A stretch of 59,778 nt of DNA from JAYVJH01 sp043777595. GTDB taxonomy: Bacteria > Bacteroidota > Bacteroidia > Cytophagales > Spirosomataceae. Under the pieces are notes generated by a model that worked only from the letters and a program-made list of their open reading frames with translations, had not been told where the DNA came from and searched no databases. The position numbers and the translations under genes were made by a program. The stretch covers positions 1 through 59,778 of the forward strand of contig JAYWHT010000032.1 in NCBI GenBank assembly GCA_043777595.1, read 5' to 3'. Within the stretch, counting starts at the first letter, position 1. Each line of letters begins with the position of its first letter. Positions 44,207 through 52,065 of the stretch are shown here, piece after piece.

Positions 44207-44518
44207 TTAATTCTTAAAAACCTCAGCCGAAATCCCTCGTCGGCATATTTCGTTTCGCATTGATGCCAGCTCGTCCCACGAACCATTTTTGACGGCACAC
44301 TTACCTTTGTAATGAATAATCATCGTGCACTGCTCGGCTTGGTTGGCTTCGTGGGCGCAAACATCTATCAAGGTTTCGATTACAAACTCAAAGGTATTGA
44401 CTTCGTCGTTGTAAACTACCAATGAGTGCGTATCTGTGGTTACGATTTCTTCTACTACTTGGTCTATGACGGCTACGTCGGGAAGGGTTTCAAACAACTG
44501 CATCTGTAATATTTTCAT
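44207..44518 (-). CDS. clpS: ClpS adaptor for the ClpAP protease
   Basis: A 103-residue adaptor that delivers N-degron substrates to ClpA or ClpC. The start at 44518 (MKILQMQLFETLPD) is used; an earlier Met at 44560 gives an unlikely extension. The core has LVVYNDEVNTFEFVIETLIDV with the NDEVN binding loop, CAHEANQAEQCTMIIHYKGK and the end SAEVFKN. It is upstream of recR on the same strand with a 48-base gap, so they may share a transcript. It is divergent from the sodium symporter gene. Confidence 0.92.
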   Translation of the reverse strand: MKILQMQLFETLPDVAVIDQVVEEIVTTDTHSLVVYNDEVNTFEFVIETLIDVCAHEANQAEQCTMIIHYKGKCAVKNGSWDELASMRNEICRRGISAEVFKN

Positions 44519-44596
44519 GTTTTGTGTAGCAAATTTAAGAAAAAGTATGAATTTTGGCAAAAATAACTCACTTATTCGCCTAACTTTTAAAACCTC

Positions 44597-46042
44597 ATGT
44601 CTCCTTTTGTTGCCCTCACTCTACTTGTTATCTATTTTGGCCTACTAATAGTCATCGCCCACTACACATCAAAAGGTGCCGATACCAACGATTTTTTTAC
44701 TGCCAATAAACAATCACCGTGGTACTTGGTCGCTTTTGGTATGATTGGTACGTCTATTTCGGGCGTAACTTTTGTGTCTGTGCCTGGGGCCGTGGCCAAT
44801 ATCAATTTTTCGTATTTTCAGGTTGTGTTGGGCTATGCTTTTGGTTATTTGTTTATTGCTACTGTACTGATGCCAATGTACTATCGCCTCAATCTGATTT
44901 CGATTTACAGCTATCTCGACAAGCGATTTGGTTTTTGGTCTTATAAAACAGGCTCGTTTTTCTTTTTGTTTTCTCGTACTGTCGGCTCGGCTATTCGGCT
45001 TTATGTGGCCGTAAATGTACTTCAACTCGCTATCTTTCAAGGGCTTGGTGTGCCGTTTGAACTAACTGTACTTATCACCATTGCCCTTATCTGGGTTTAT
45101 ACTTACAAGGGTGGTGTCAAGACTATTATCTGGACAGATACCCTCCAAACGTTTTTTTTATTGACCGCTCTCATTATTACTATTATACTGATTGCCAACC
45201 AGTTAAACCTTGGACTCTTTGACCTCGTCAGTACTATCAAAGCAAGTCCTTATTCTAAAATTTGGGAAACAGACTCAAACAGCAAACACTATTTCGTCAA
45301 AGACCTGCTGTCGGGTGCGTTTATTGCTATCGTTATGACTGGCCTCGACCAAGACCTAATGCAAAAAAACCTAACTTGTAAGAATATCGGCGAAGCCAAA
45401 AAAAATATGTTTTGGTTTTATATCGTACTCGTTTTTGTCAATATTTTATTTCTAAGTTTGGGCGCATTGCTCTATACTTATGTAGCGCAAATGGGCATAG
45501 AATTACCCAAGAAAACCGACGAACTCTACCCTATGCTCGCCCTCGGCAATCACTTTGGGGCTGTGGCTGCTGTTACGTTTTTGTTGGGCATTATTGCCGC
45601 CACTTACGCTAGTTCAGACTCTGCCCTTACGGCTCTCACTACCGCTTTTTGTATTGATTTTATGAACATCGAGCAACACCCCGAAACAGAACGCAAGCGC
45701 ATCAAACATTGGGTACATATTGGTTTTTCGGCTTTGTTTTTTGTGGTCATTATTATTTTCAAACAACTCAATAGCGAAGACGTTATCTCGGCAGTATTTG
45801 ACTTGGCTGGTTATACTTATGGCCCACTTTTGGGGCTTTTTGCCTTTGGGTTATTCTTAAAAACACCCATCAAAGACAAATTTGTGCCTTTGGTTTGTAT
45901 ATTGTCGCCATTTTTGACTTACTATATCGTCAATCATTCTGCCGAGTGGTTTGGTGGCTATAAAATTGGTTTTGAACGGCTTATACTCAACGGTGCCATT
46001 ACTTTCGTAGGCTTGTTGTTGATTGTTAAAACCAAAAAATAG
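44597..46042 (+). CDS. Sodium:solute symporter (SSS family)
   Basis: A 481-residue membrane protein with about 13 hydrophobic helices and the SSS-family patterns FGMIGTSISGVTFVSVPGA and FTDTLQTFFLL-like WTDTLQTFFLLTALI, and the loop MTGLDQDLMQKNLTCKN. Such transporters couple sodium to uptake of sugars, amino acids or organic acids. The substrate is unknown. It is divergent from clpS and is followed by the AAA-ATPase gene after only five bases, so the two may be co-transcribed. Confidence 0.9.
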   Translation: MSPFVALTLLVIYFGLLIVIAHYTSKGADTNDFFTANKQSPWYLVAFGMIGTSISGVTFVSVPGAVANINFSYFQVVLGYAFGYLFIATVLMPMYYRLNLISIYSYLDKRFGFWSYKTGSFFFLFSRTVGSAIRLYVAVNVLQLAIFQGLGVPFELTVLITIALIWVYTYKGGVKTIIWTDTLQTFFLLTALIITIILIANQLNLGLFDLVSTIKASPYSKIWETDSNSKHYFVKDLLSGAFIAIVMTGLDQDLMQKNLTCKNIGEAKKNMFWFYIVLVFVNILFLSLGALLYTYVAQMGIELPKKTDELYPMLALGNHFGAVAAVTFLLGIIAATYASSDSALTALTTAFCIDFMNIEQHPETERKRIKHWVHIGFSALFFVVIIIFKQLNSEDVISAVFDLAGYTYGPLLGLFAFGLFLKTPIKDKFVPLVCILSPFLTYYIVNHSAEWFGGYKIGFERLILNGAITFVGLLLIVKTKK

Positions 46043-46047
46043 AAATC

Positions 46048-47142
46048 ATGCTCACACACATACACGTCGAAAACTTTAAAAGCCTCAAAAATATTACGCT
46101 CGATCTCCAGCGGGTAAATTTGCTGATAGGCCCCAACAACTCGGGTAAAAGTAATTTGCTGAAAGCGATTGAATTTTTTTATCAACGAATACTTAACTTA
46201 GAAATCGACGAAAATTTATACGATTATTATTTTTTAAAACAACACGATAAAGAAATCAAAATCAAATTGTGTATTGATAGCTATATATGTTGGTTATCGT
46301 TATCAAAACCTAATATCAAAACAGTGAATATATGGAGTAGCCTTGATCCTCAGAATCATTATGAACCAATTGATTTGATGAATAGTCAAATAAAAGATTT
46401 TTTGAGTCTAAATGTCCCTGATTTCTCCCCTATCAAAGACATTAAATTATTTCGCACTTTCATTCCATTTCTCAGAATCTACAAACCCGACCCAAACAAG
46501 TTTACAGGCGTTTATGCACTCTCAGGCGACCAGCACGTTGAGGGCGATTGTGCCAATTTAGTGCCGTTTTTGTTTAATTTGAGCCAAAATAATAAGAAAC
46601 AATTTAAAGAAATAGAAAAAGGATTGGCCGACTGTGTGGGCGATTTGGTGGGCATTGGTACGCCAGCCGTGCAAGAGGGAGAGGTTTCAAAACTACGGCT
46701 TAAATTTTTTGATAAAGACGATAATACTTTTTGGGCAGACGAAGTATCGGAGGGTGTGCTGTATTTTTTGGCATTGCTCTGTATTGTTCATCAACCAAAC
46801 CCACCTAAGTTATTGCTTTTGGAAGAACCCGAGCGGGGTATTCACCCACGACGCATACAGGAAGTGATGAATTTTATTTTTCAGTTGGCACAACAAAAAG
46901 ACATTCAGGTCATTATGACAACCCACCACGAGCGAGTAGTAGATTATTTTGCCGATATTCCTGAGGCGGTCTTTATTTTTGATAAAGACACAGAGGGCGC
47001 AACGCAAGTAAAAAACCTCAAATACGATATCATCGAACCGCTTGATAAACAATACGAAAGCGATGGTTTGCCCAAAATCAAATTTGCTGACTCGCTCGGT
47101 GAGCATTGGGCAGCAGGATTTATGGGAGGAGTGCCACAATGA
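46048..47142 (+). CDS. AAA-family (AAA_15/SMC-like) ATPase, candidate defence module component
   Basis: A 364-residue ATPase. Walker A is GPNNSGKS (28-35), Walker B LLLLEE (255-260), with an SMC/ABC-type signature SEG (234-236) and a switch His in TTHHERVVD. This is the AAA_15/AAA_21 type found in OLD nucleases and in the first gene of abortive-infection modules such as AbiL/RloA and PARIS AriA. It overlaps the next gene by four bases (ATGA), so the pair is translationally coupled. The central 150 residues are unlike known domains. Its own activity is inference. Confidence 0.85.
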   Translation: MLTHIHVENFKSLKNITLDLQRVNLLIGPNNSGKSNLLKAIEFFYQRILNLEIDENLYDYYFLKQHDKEIKIKLCIDSYICWLSLSKPNIKTVNIWSSLDPQNHYEPIDLMNSQIKDFLSLNVPDFSPIKDIKLFRTFIPFLRIYKPDPNKFTGVYALSGDQHVEGDCANLVPFLFNLSQNNKKQFKEIEKGLADCVGDLVGIGTPAVQEGEVSKLRLKFFDKDDNTFWADEVSEGVLYFLALLCIVHQPNPPKLLLLEEPERGIHPRRIQEVMNFIFQLAQQKDIQVIMTTHHERVVDYFADIPEAVFIFDKDTEGATQVKNLKYDIIEPLDKQYESDGLPKIKFADSLGEHWAAGFMGGVPQ

Positions 47143-47723
47143 AAATCTTAAAGTATGGCTATATCGGCGAAGACGAAGCACAGCGGATATTTCTACGAAA
47201 TTATCTAAAAACATATACCGAAACTGTTGTCTTTGAAGAAGATACAGATTCTAAAATAAAAGCCACAAACAAAACCGAAGTCGATAAGCTATTTGTAGAG
47301 GCCGCAATAAAGAGCCTAAAATATGCTGGAAATGACGTTTTTTTTGTAGGTCGTGACTTAGACGATTTTCAGTTCAAAGCATTTGAAGACAGACAAAATT
47401 CGATGCGTACTACATTACCAGAACAATTTAAAAATCAAGTCGTTATCTTCATTCCCGTTCAATGTATCGAGCATTGGCTTTGGTATTTGAAACGTAAAGC
47501 AAATAACCCACAATCAACAAAAAACGAATCGTTTGAGCTGAAACCTCGAAGCGATGCGAAAATAGCTGTTTATGGTCAAGCCAAAGTGCCAAACAAAATC
47601 AGTAACCCAATTGTCGAACAACTGACTACATCGTTTGATACTGCTTGGTTGGCAAGTAGGTCTGACAGTTTTAAGTGGTTTCATAACGAGGTAGTTGTTT
47701 TAGTCAATAAAAATTTTCAATAA
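47139..47723 (+). CDS. Toprim/DUF4276-like nuclease partner of the ATPase
   Basis: A 194-residue protein. The opening YGYIGEDEAQRIFLRNYL fits the Glu-containing strand of Toprim-type nucleases (EGxTE-like). VFFVGRDLDDF (Asp73, Asp75, Asp76) fits the DxD strand, and IPVQCIEHWLWYL fits the IEHWL helix seen in DUF4276-type proteins. Such proteins are the second gene of ATPase-Toprim defence pairs (RloB, AriB/DUF4435, DUF4276). The exact family is not certain. Gene order, the four-base overlap and the conserved acidic residues together support the assignment. Confidence 0.65.
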   Translation: MKILKYGYIGEDEAQRIFLRNYLKTYTETVVFEEDTDSKIKATNKTEVDKLFVEAAIKSLKYAGNDVFFVGRDLDDFQFKAFEDRQNSMRTTLPEQFKNQVVIFIPVQCIEHWLWYLKRKANNPQSTKNESFELKPRSDAKIAVYGQAKVPNKISNPIVEQLTTSFDTAWLASRSDSFKWFHNEVVVLVNKNFQ

Positions 47724-47737
47724 CCTATTTGCACACG

Positions 47738-48391
47738 ATGACCAACCCAAAAGTTGATTTTTATTTTGAAAAATCTCAAAAGTGGCAAAAAGAAATCGAA
47801 ACGCTAAGAACGATTGTGCTGGACTGTGGCCTGACCGAAGAACTAAAATGGGGCTGCCCATGCTATACTTTTCAGAACAATAACGTGGTGATAGTCCACG
47901 AATTTAAAGATTATTGTGCGCTTTTGTTTATCAAAGGTGTCTTGCTGAACGATGCCGAGGGTATTTTGATTCAACAAACCGAAAATGTGCAAGCAAGCCG
48001 ACAGATTCGTTTTATAGATTTAAAACAAATTATAGAAATGAAGCCCGTCTTGAAAGCCTATTTGTATGAAGCCATTGAAGTAGAAAAAGCAGGTTTGAAA
48101 GTTGAGTTAAAAAAACCGTCAGAACTTGTACTTTTGGACGAACTGCAAATTAAACTAAATGAAAACACCCCTCTCAAAACAGCCTTTGAAGCCCTCACGC
48201 CTGGGCGACAACGGGCATACAATTTGTTTTTTTCGGAAGCCAAACAACTCCAAACACGTTTGGCAAGAATTGAAAAATATACACAACAAATTTTGAACGG
48301 TAAAGGATTGCACGATTGTACTTGCGGGCTATCAAAAAAAATGCCTCAATGCGACGGCTCGCATAAGTTATTGCAAGCAAAGGCCGAATAA
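47738..48391 (+). CDS. YdeI/DUF1801-type protein with C-terminal CDGSH iron-sulfur motif
   Basis: A 217-residue protein (start at 47738; an earlier Met adds three residues). The first 180 residues have the YdeI/OmdA pattern: NPKVDFYFEKSQKWQKEIE, LKWGCPCYTF and ALTPGRQRAYNLFFSEAKQ. The end is CTCGLSKKMPQCDGSH (194-209), an exact match to the CDGSH motif C-x-C-x2-S-x3-P-x-C-D-G-S-H, which binds a 2Fe-2S cluster with three Cys and one His. YdeI proteins with such a tail occur in Bacteroidota. Function is unknown; it may be a redox or sensing module. It is 14 bases after the Toprim-like gene. Confidence 0.8.
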   Translation: MTNPKVDFYFEKSQKWQKEIETLRTIVLDCGLTEELKWGCPCYTFQNNNVVIVHEFKDYCALLFIKGVLLNDAEGILIQQTENVQASRQIRFIDLKQIIEMKPVLKAYLYEAIEVEKAGLKVELKKPSELVLLDELQIKLNENTPLKTAFEALTPGRQRAYNLFFSEAKQLQTRLARIEKYTQQILNGKGLHDCTCGLSKKMPQCDGSHKLLQAKAE

Positions 48392-48430
48392 ATTTTCTAA
48401 TTTTTGAATACAAATCAGAGAAGTAATAGC

Positions 48431-48438
48431 TATTTTTG
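48431..48438 (+). promoter_or_regulatory. -7 box TATTTTTG before the OsmC gene
   Basis: Fits TAnnTTTG and lies 24 bases before the OsmC ATG at 48463. A TTTTTG is present but 24 bases upstream, a longer spacer than usual. Half-match only. Confidence 0.3.
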
Positions 48439-48462
48439 TGCGAACATTAAACAAACCAATAA

Positions 48463-48900
48463 ATGAAAAGAAAAGCATCAGCCGTTTGGAACGGTACAGG
48501 TCTGGAAGGCAACGGCACATTGAGCGCACCAAGTGGGTTTTTCAACAAAACACCTTATAGTTTCAAAACCCGTTTTCAGAACGAAGACGGTCAGTTAGGT
48601 ACAAACCCCGAAGAGCTCATAGCGGCCGCACACGCTGGCTGTCTTGCAATGGCCTTGAGTTTTGCTATTGCTGGCGCAGGCTTCGCCGCCGACCAGTTGG
48701 ACGTTTCAGCCGAAGTATCACTCGACCCTGTTGAGGGTGGTTTTGCTATTTCAGGCATTAAATTAAATCTGACTGGCAAAGTGTCGGGTATGGCCGAGGC
48801 GCAGTTTGTAGAATTGGCCAATGGTGCAAAAGAAAGCTGCCCTATTTCAAAAGCGTTGAGCGTTGTGCCAATCAGCTTAGATATTACGTTTGTGGCTTAA
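48463..48900 (+). CDS. OsmC-family peroxiredoxin
   Basis: A 145-residue cytoplasmic protein of the OsmC/Ohr group that reduces organic hydroperoxides. SAVWNGTGLEGNGTLSAPSG is the family start. The two redox cysteines are Cys60 (AHAGCLAMALS) and Cys126 (ESCPISKAL), at the expected distance. Single gene with its own -7 box and a strong terminator. Confidence 0.92.
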   Translation: MKRKASAVWNGTGLEGNGTLSAPSGFFNKTPYSFKTRFQNEDGQLGTNPEELIAAAHAGCLAMALSFAIAGAGFAADQLDVSAEVSLDPVEGGFAISGIKLNLTGKVSGMAEAQFVELANGAKESCPISKALSVVPISLDITFVA

Positions 48901-48916
48901 AAGTGATTTTAATTGT

Positions 48917-48954
48917 CAAAAGGCGGCACTTCTCAAAGAAGTAGCCGCCTTTTG
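48917..48954 (+). terminator. Extended hairpin after the OsmC gene
   Basis: Outer arms CAAAAGGCGGC (48917-48927) and GCCGCCTTTTG (48944-48954), inner arms ACTTCT/AGAAGT with a CAA loop. The right arm carries the TTTTG that also serves as the -33 element of the next gene. Confidence 0.7.
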
Positions 48955-48982
48955 AGTTTCTGGCTAACTTTTATTACTTTTG
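48951..48982 (+). promoter_or_regulatory. Consensus promoter, overlapping the OsmC terminator
   Basis: TTTG (48951-48954), 20 bases, TACTTTTG (48975-48982): both elements exact. The ATG at 49013 is 30 bases away. The -33 element is the right arm of the terminator hairpin. Confidence 0.6.
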
Positions 48983-49012
48983 TGGTCAATCAAATAACCT
49001 AAAACCAATACT

Positions 49013-49918
49013 ATGAAACCAAACTGGACAGGCGTATATCCCGCTGTAACAACCAATTTTAATGCCGATGAAAGCCTTGATTTAACAACATTTTGCACTA
49101 ATATAGAAGCCCAACTGGCGGCTGGCGTGCATGGCATCATCGTTTGTGGGTCATTGGGCGAAAACAGTTCTTTGTTGTTTGACGAAAAACTCGAACTCTT
49201 GGCAGCAGCCAAAGCTACCATCGGCGAGCGTGTGCCGTTGATTACTTGCATTGCAGAGTCAAATACCAAAGTGGCGATAGAAATGGCTAAAAAATCGGCA
49301 GAAATAGGGGCTGATGGTTTTATGTTACTGCCACCGATGCGCTACCCGTCCGACGACCGTGAAACGCTGCACTATATGCACACCGTAGCCGACTCTACGG
49401 ACTTGCCTGTGATGATTTATAACAATCCGCTGGCTTATAAGACTTTCGTTTCGATTTCGATGTTTCATGATTTGGCCCAAAATACACACTTCGAGTCTAT
49501 GAAAGAATCTACTGGCGATATACGCTACATGACCGACATCATCAATGAGTTTGGCGGTAGGTTTAAGATTTTGAGTGGTGTGGACGACTTGGCATTTGAA
49601 AGTTTGGTGATGGGAGCAGACGGCTGGGTGGCAGGCTTAGTAGATGCGTTTCCGAGAGAGACAGTCGTGATTTATGAATTAGTAAAACAAGGCCGCATCA
49701 TGGAAGCTCGTGAGATTTATCGTTGGTTTTTTCCGTTATTACATCTCGACATTGGCAATAAATTTGTTCAAAACATCAAACTCGCCGAAGTGGCCACTGG
49801 CCTCGGCACAGAACAAGTACGCCAACCACGGCTACCACTCGTAGGCGTAGAGCGTGAGCGAGTACTCAAAATCATTGGAGATGCTATGGCCAAACGGCCT
49901 ACGTTACCGCAAATCTAA
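49013..49918 (+). CDS. Dihydrodipicolinate synthase family aldolase/deaminase
   Basis: A 301-residue class I aldolase-type enzyme. Schiff-base Lys164 lies in SMKESTGD and Tyr136 in MIYNNP. Where DapA has GTTGE, this protein has CGSLGEN (45-51), the form seen in hydroxyproline-pathway deaminases (1-pyrroline-4-hydroxy-2-carboxylate deaminase) rather than lysine biosynthesis. So a hydroxyproline or related sugar-acid role is likely but not proven; no other gene of that pathway is next to it. It has its own promoter. Confidence 0.85.
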   Translation: MKPNWTGVYPAVTTNFNADESLDLTTFCTNIEAQLAAGVHGIIVCGSLGENSSLLFDEKLELLAAAKATIGERVPLITCIAESNTKVAIEMAKKSAEIGADGFMLLPPMRYPSDDRETLHYMHTVADSTDLPVMIYNNPLAYKTFVSISMFHDLAQNTHFESMKESTGDIRYMTDIINEFGGRFKILSGVDDLAFESLVMGADGWVAGLVDAFPRETVVIYELVKQGRIMEAREIYRWFFPLLHLDIGNKFVQNIKLAEVATGLGTEQVRQPRLPLVGVERERVLKIIGDAMAKRPTLPQI

Positions 49919-49924
49919 ATGTCC

Positions 49925-49958
49925 AGATTAGCCAACTTTTTTGAAAGTTGGCTAATCT
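49925..49958 (+). terminator. Hairpin after the aldolase gene
   Basis: Perfect 15-base arms AGATTAGCCAACTTT (49925-49939) and its complement (49944-49958) with a TTTG loop, starting seven bases after the stop. The AGCCAAC/GTTGGCT core recurs at 14181. Confidence 0.65.
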
Positions 49959-50008
49959 AACCCCGATAAGATATGTCGCAATCTGTACAACCACTCAAAC
50001 CAATCTCA

Positions 50009-51640
50009 ATGAAAGTCTTATTTTGTTTTTTTATTTTTACGCTGTCGAGCATCTTTGTATTTGCTCAGACCGACAATAATTTTGCCGTACAAACGACTAT
50101 CGAAAATGGGCGCATTGAAGGTAATTATGATACCAAAACGGGTATCCAGACTTATTTTGGAATACCTTTTGCCAAGCCGCCCGTCGGCGATTTGCGCTGG
50201 AAAGCCCCGCAACCGCTCGACAACTGGAAAAATATAAAAGAAACCAAAAAGTTTGGGCCACGGCCTGTTCAAAAAATTGTTTTTGGCGATATGAACTCAC
50301 GCTCAGACGGCCTGAGTGAAGACTGCCTTTACCTTAACGTCTGGACACCAGCCAAGCGCACCGACAAAAACCTGCCTGTATTGCTCTATTATTATGGTGG
50401 CGGTAATTCGGCTGGTGATGCCTCAGAGCCTCGTTATGATGGCGAAAGTATGGCAAAAAAAGGCATTGTGGTCGTAACGTGCAATTATCGTTTGAATATT
50501 TTTGGATTTTTGGCTCACCCCGAACTCTCTGCCGAAGCACCATACAAAGCCTCTGGCAACTACGGAATGTTGGACCAAGCTGCGGCTTTAAAATGGGTCG
50601 AAAAAAACATAGCAGCCTTTGGTGGAGACCCAAAAAAAATCACATTGGCGGGTGAGTCGGCTGGCTCGGTTGCGGTCAGTATGCAAATGTCATCGCCGAT
50701 GTCAAGAAACTTAATAGCTGGTGCAATCGGTGAAAGTGGCGCAGGCATTACGCCCACCATGGCCCCAGTGCCATTGGCCGAAGCCGAAAAAATGGGCGTA
50801 GATTTTTTAAGGAAAAATGGCATTGGGTCAATCAAAGCATTTAGAGCATTATCGACCAGAGATGTATATGAAGTTTTTGCTGACTCTAAACTCTTCGGTT
50901 TTCCGATTGTGATAGACGGTTATTTTTTACCCAAGACCATTCCCCAAATTTTTGCAGCCAAAGAGCAAGCACAAGTGCCGTTACTGTTGGGTTGGAACTC
51001 TGCCGAAATACCTAGCCAGGCATTTATGTATGGCTTACCCTACAATGAAGAAAATTATATAAAACGAGTAAAGACCGAATACCCAACTGATTTTGAAGAA
51101 GTACTGAAACTATACCCACATGGCTCAACCAAAGAAATTGAGCTATCAGCCACAGCTCTGACCTCCGATAGATTTATATCGTACAGTACTTGGAAATGGT
51201 TTGACCTGCACCGCAACAACAGTACTCAGCCTGTATATCGGTATTTGTACAGCAAGCTACGCCCCGCTCTGGCCGACAACTCAATGGCGGCAGGTTTGGC
51301 TGGAGGCACGCTCAAAAAAGACACTAATACACCAGAGCCAACCAAAGCCGTAGGCGCACCGCACGCCTGCGAAATCGAATATTGTATGGGAAACCTCGAC
51401 CGTATCAAAGACTACGCTTGGACAGCCGATGACTATAAAGTTTCGGAAATAATGCTTAGTTATTTTGCCAATTTTATCAAAACAGGAAACCCAAACGGCT
51501 CAAAACTATCCGAGTGGCCAACAGCCAAAGCAGGCGACAAAACACCGCCCGTGATGATTATTGATACCGAGTCGAGAGCCGAAAAAGCTACAAACGATGC
51601 CCGTTACGAGTTTTTAGATAAGTTTTACAAGAATAAATAA
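50009..51640 (+). CDS. Secreted carboxylesterase type B (second copy)
   Basis: A 543-residue esterase. The start at 50009 gives a normal signal peptide (MKVLFCFFIFTLSSIFVFAQ); an earlier in-frame Met at 49973 adds a non-signal leader. Motifs: IPFAKPPVGDLRWKAP, DCLYLNVWTPA, oxyanion-hole YYYGGG, nucleophile elbow GESAG, likely acid in GWNSAEIP and His in VGAPHACEIEY. It is secreted and hydrolyses ester bonds of unknown substrates. It is paralogous in type to the enzyme at 9117, but with a GESAG rather than GQSAG elbow. Confidence 0.9.
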   Translation: MKVLFCFFIFTLSSIFVFAQTDNNFAVQTTIENGRIEGNYDTKTGIQTYFGIPFAKPPVGDLRWKAPQPLDNWKNIKETKKFGPRPVQKIVFGDMNSRSDGLSEDCLYLNVWTPAKRTDKNLPVLLYYYGGGNSAGDASEPRYDGESMAKKGIVVVTCNYRLNIFGFLAHPELSAEAPYKASGNYGMLDQAAALKWVEKNIAAFGGDPKKITLAGESAGSVAVSMQMSSPMSRNLIAGAIGESGAGITPTMAPVPLAEAEKMGVDFLRKNGIGSIKAFRALSTRDVYEVFADSKLFGFPIVIDGYFLPKTIPQIFAAKEQAQVPLLLGWNSAEIPSQAFMYGLPYNEENYIKRVKTEYPTDFEEVLKLYPHGSTKEIELSATALTSDRFISYSTWKWFDLHRNNSTQPVYRYLYSKLRPALADNSMAAGLAGGTLKKDTNTPEPTKAVGAPHACEIEYCMGNLDRIKDYAWTADDYKVSEIMLSYFANFIKTGNPNGSKLSEWPTAKAGDKTPPVMIIDTESRAEKATNDARYEFLDKFYKNK

Positions 51641-51692
51641 GGTTTGTTAATGCTAATGTTTTTTTGTATATTTGAGTAAATACACAACAATA

Positions 51693-51948
51693 ATGGAACG
51701 ACCCAATATAATAAATACAGCTCTTTTGTGGGAATACGACTTAAATACTTTCAATTACCAAAAGTCGTATAAAATCGTCATTGAGCGGGTGCTAGAACGT
51801 GGAACTCTTGAAGATTGGAAAGAAATGTGTGTAATCTATAATTCAAAACAAATTTTTAGATACCATTGAATGGAGTGCCCAATTAGACCAAAGAGATAAA
51901 GATTTTTCTCGTTTTTTTCTCAAATCTGAATCTTTGCATACTACATAA
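51693..51948 (+). pseudogene. DUF6922-like gene broken by a frameshift
   Basis: The first frame (MERPNIINTALLWEYDLN...) ends early at KQIFRYH. In another frame, joined at the AATTTTTAG run near 51853-51858, the reading continues FLDTIEWSAQLDQRDKDF and on to a TAA at 51946-51948. Together the two parts look like DUF6922, a small domain often next to nucleotidyltransferase toxins. The sequence after it (to 52051) codes KIRPSI-like DPSIDPPKLLKPLKLSQITK in one frame, perhaps the end of a further, lost gene. One base of indel would restore the frame. A programmed shift is possible but unlikely. Confidence 0.55.
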
Positions 51949-52065
51949 AGACCCATCAATCGACCCACCCAAGCTACTGAAACCATTAAAACTTTCTCAG
52001 ATTACTAAACGTATTCAGGAAGCCACACTAAAACCGTCTAAAATATTTTAGATTTGAACAACACT

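Noticed and set aside
44714..45040. Open frame antisense to the sodium symporter
   Set aside because: Lies within a hydrophobic transporter gene and has no own motif or promoter.
46048..47723. Naming the ATPase pair as PARIS
   Set aside because: The second protein does not match DUF4435 (AriB) well enough by eye. I only compare the layout, and leave the family open.
47729..47737. Start of the YdeI-CDGSH gene at the earlier Met (47729)
   Set aside because: The family starts near NPKVDFYF; the extra MHT adds nothing. The difference is three residues and not certain.
9117..51640. The two carboxylesterases as a recent duplication
   Set aside because: They share only family motifs (GQSAG versus GESAG, different lengths and context), so they are independent family members.
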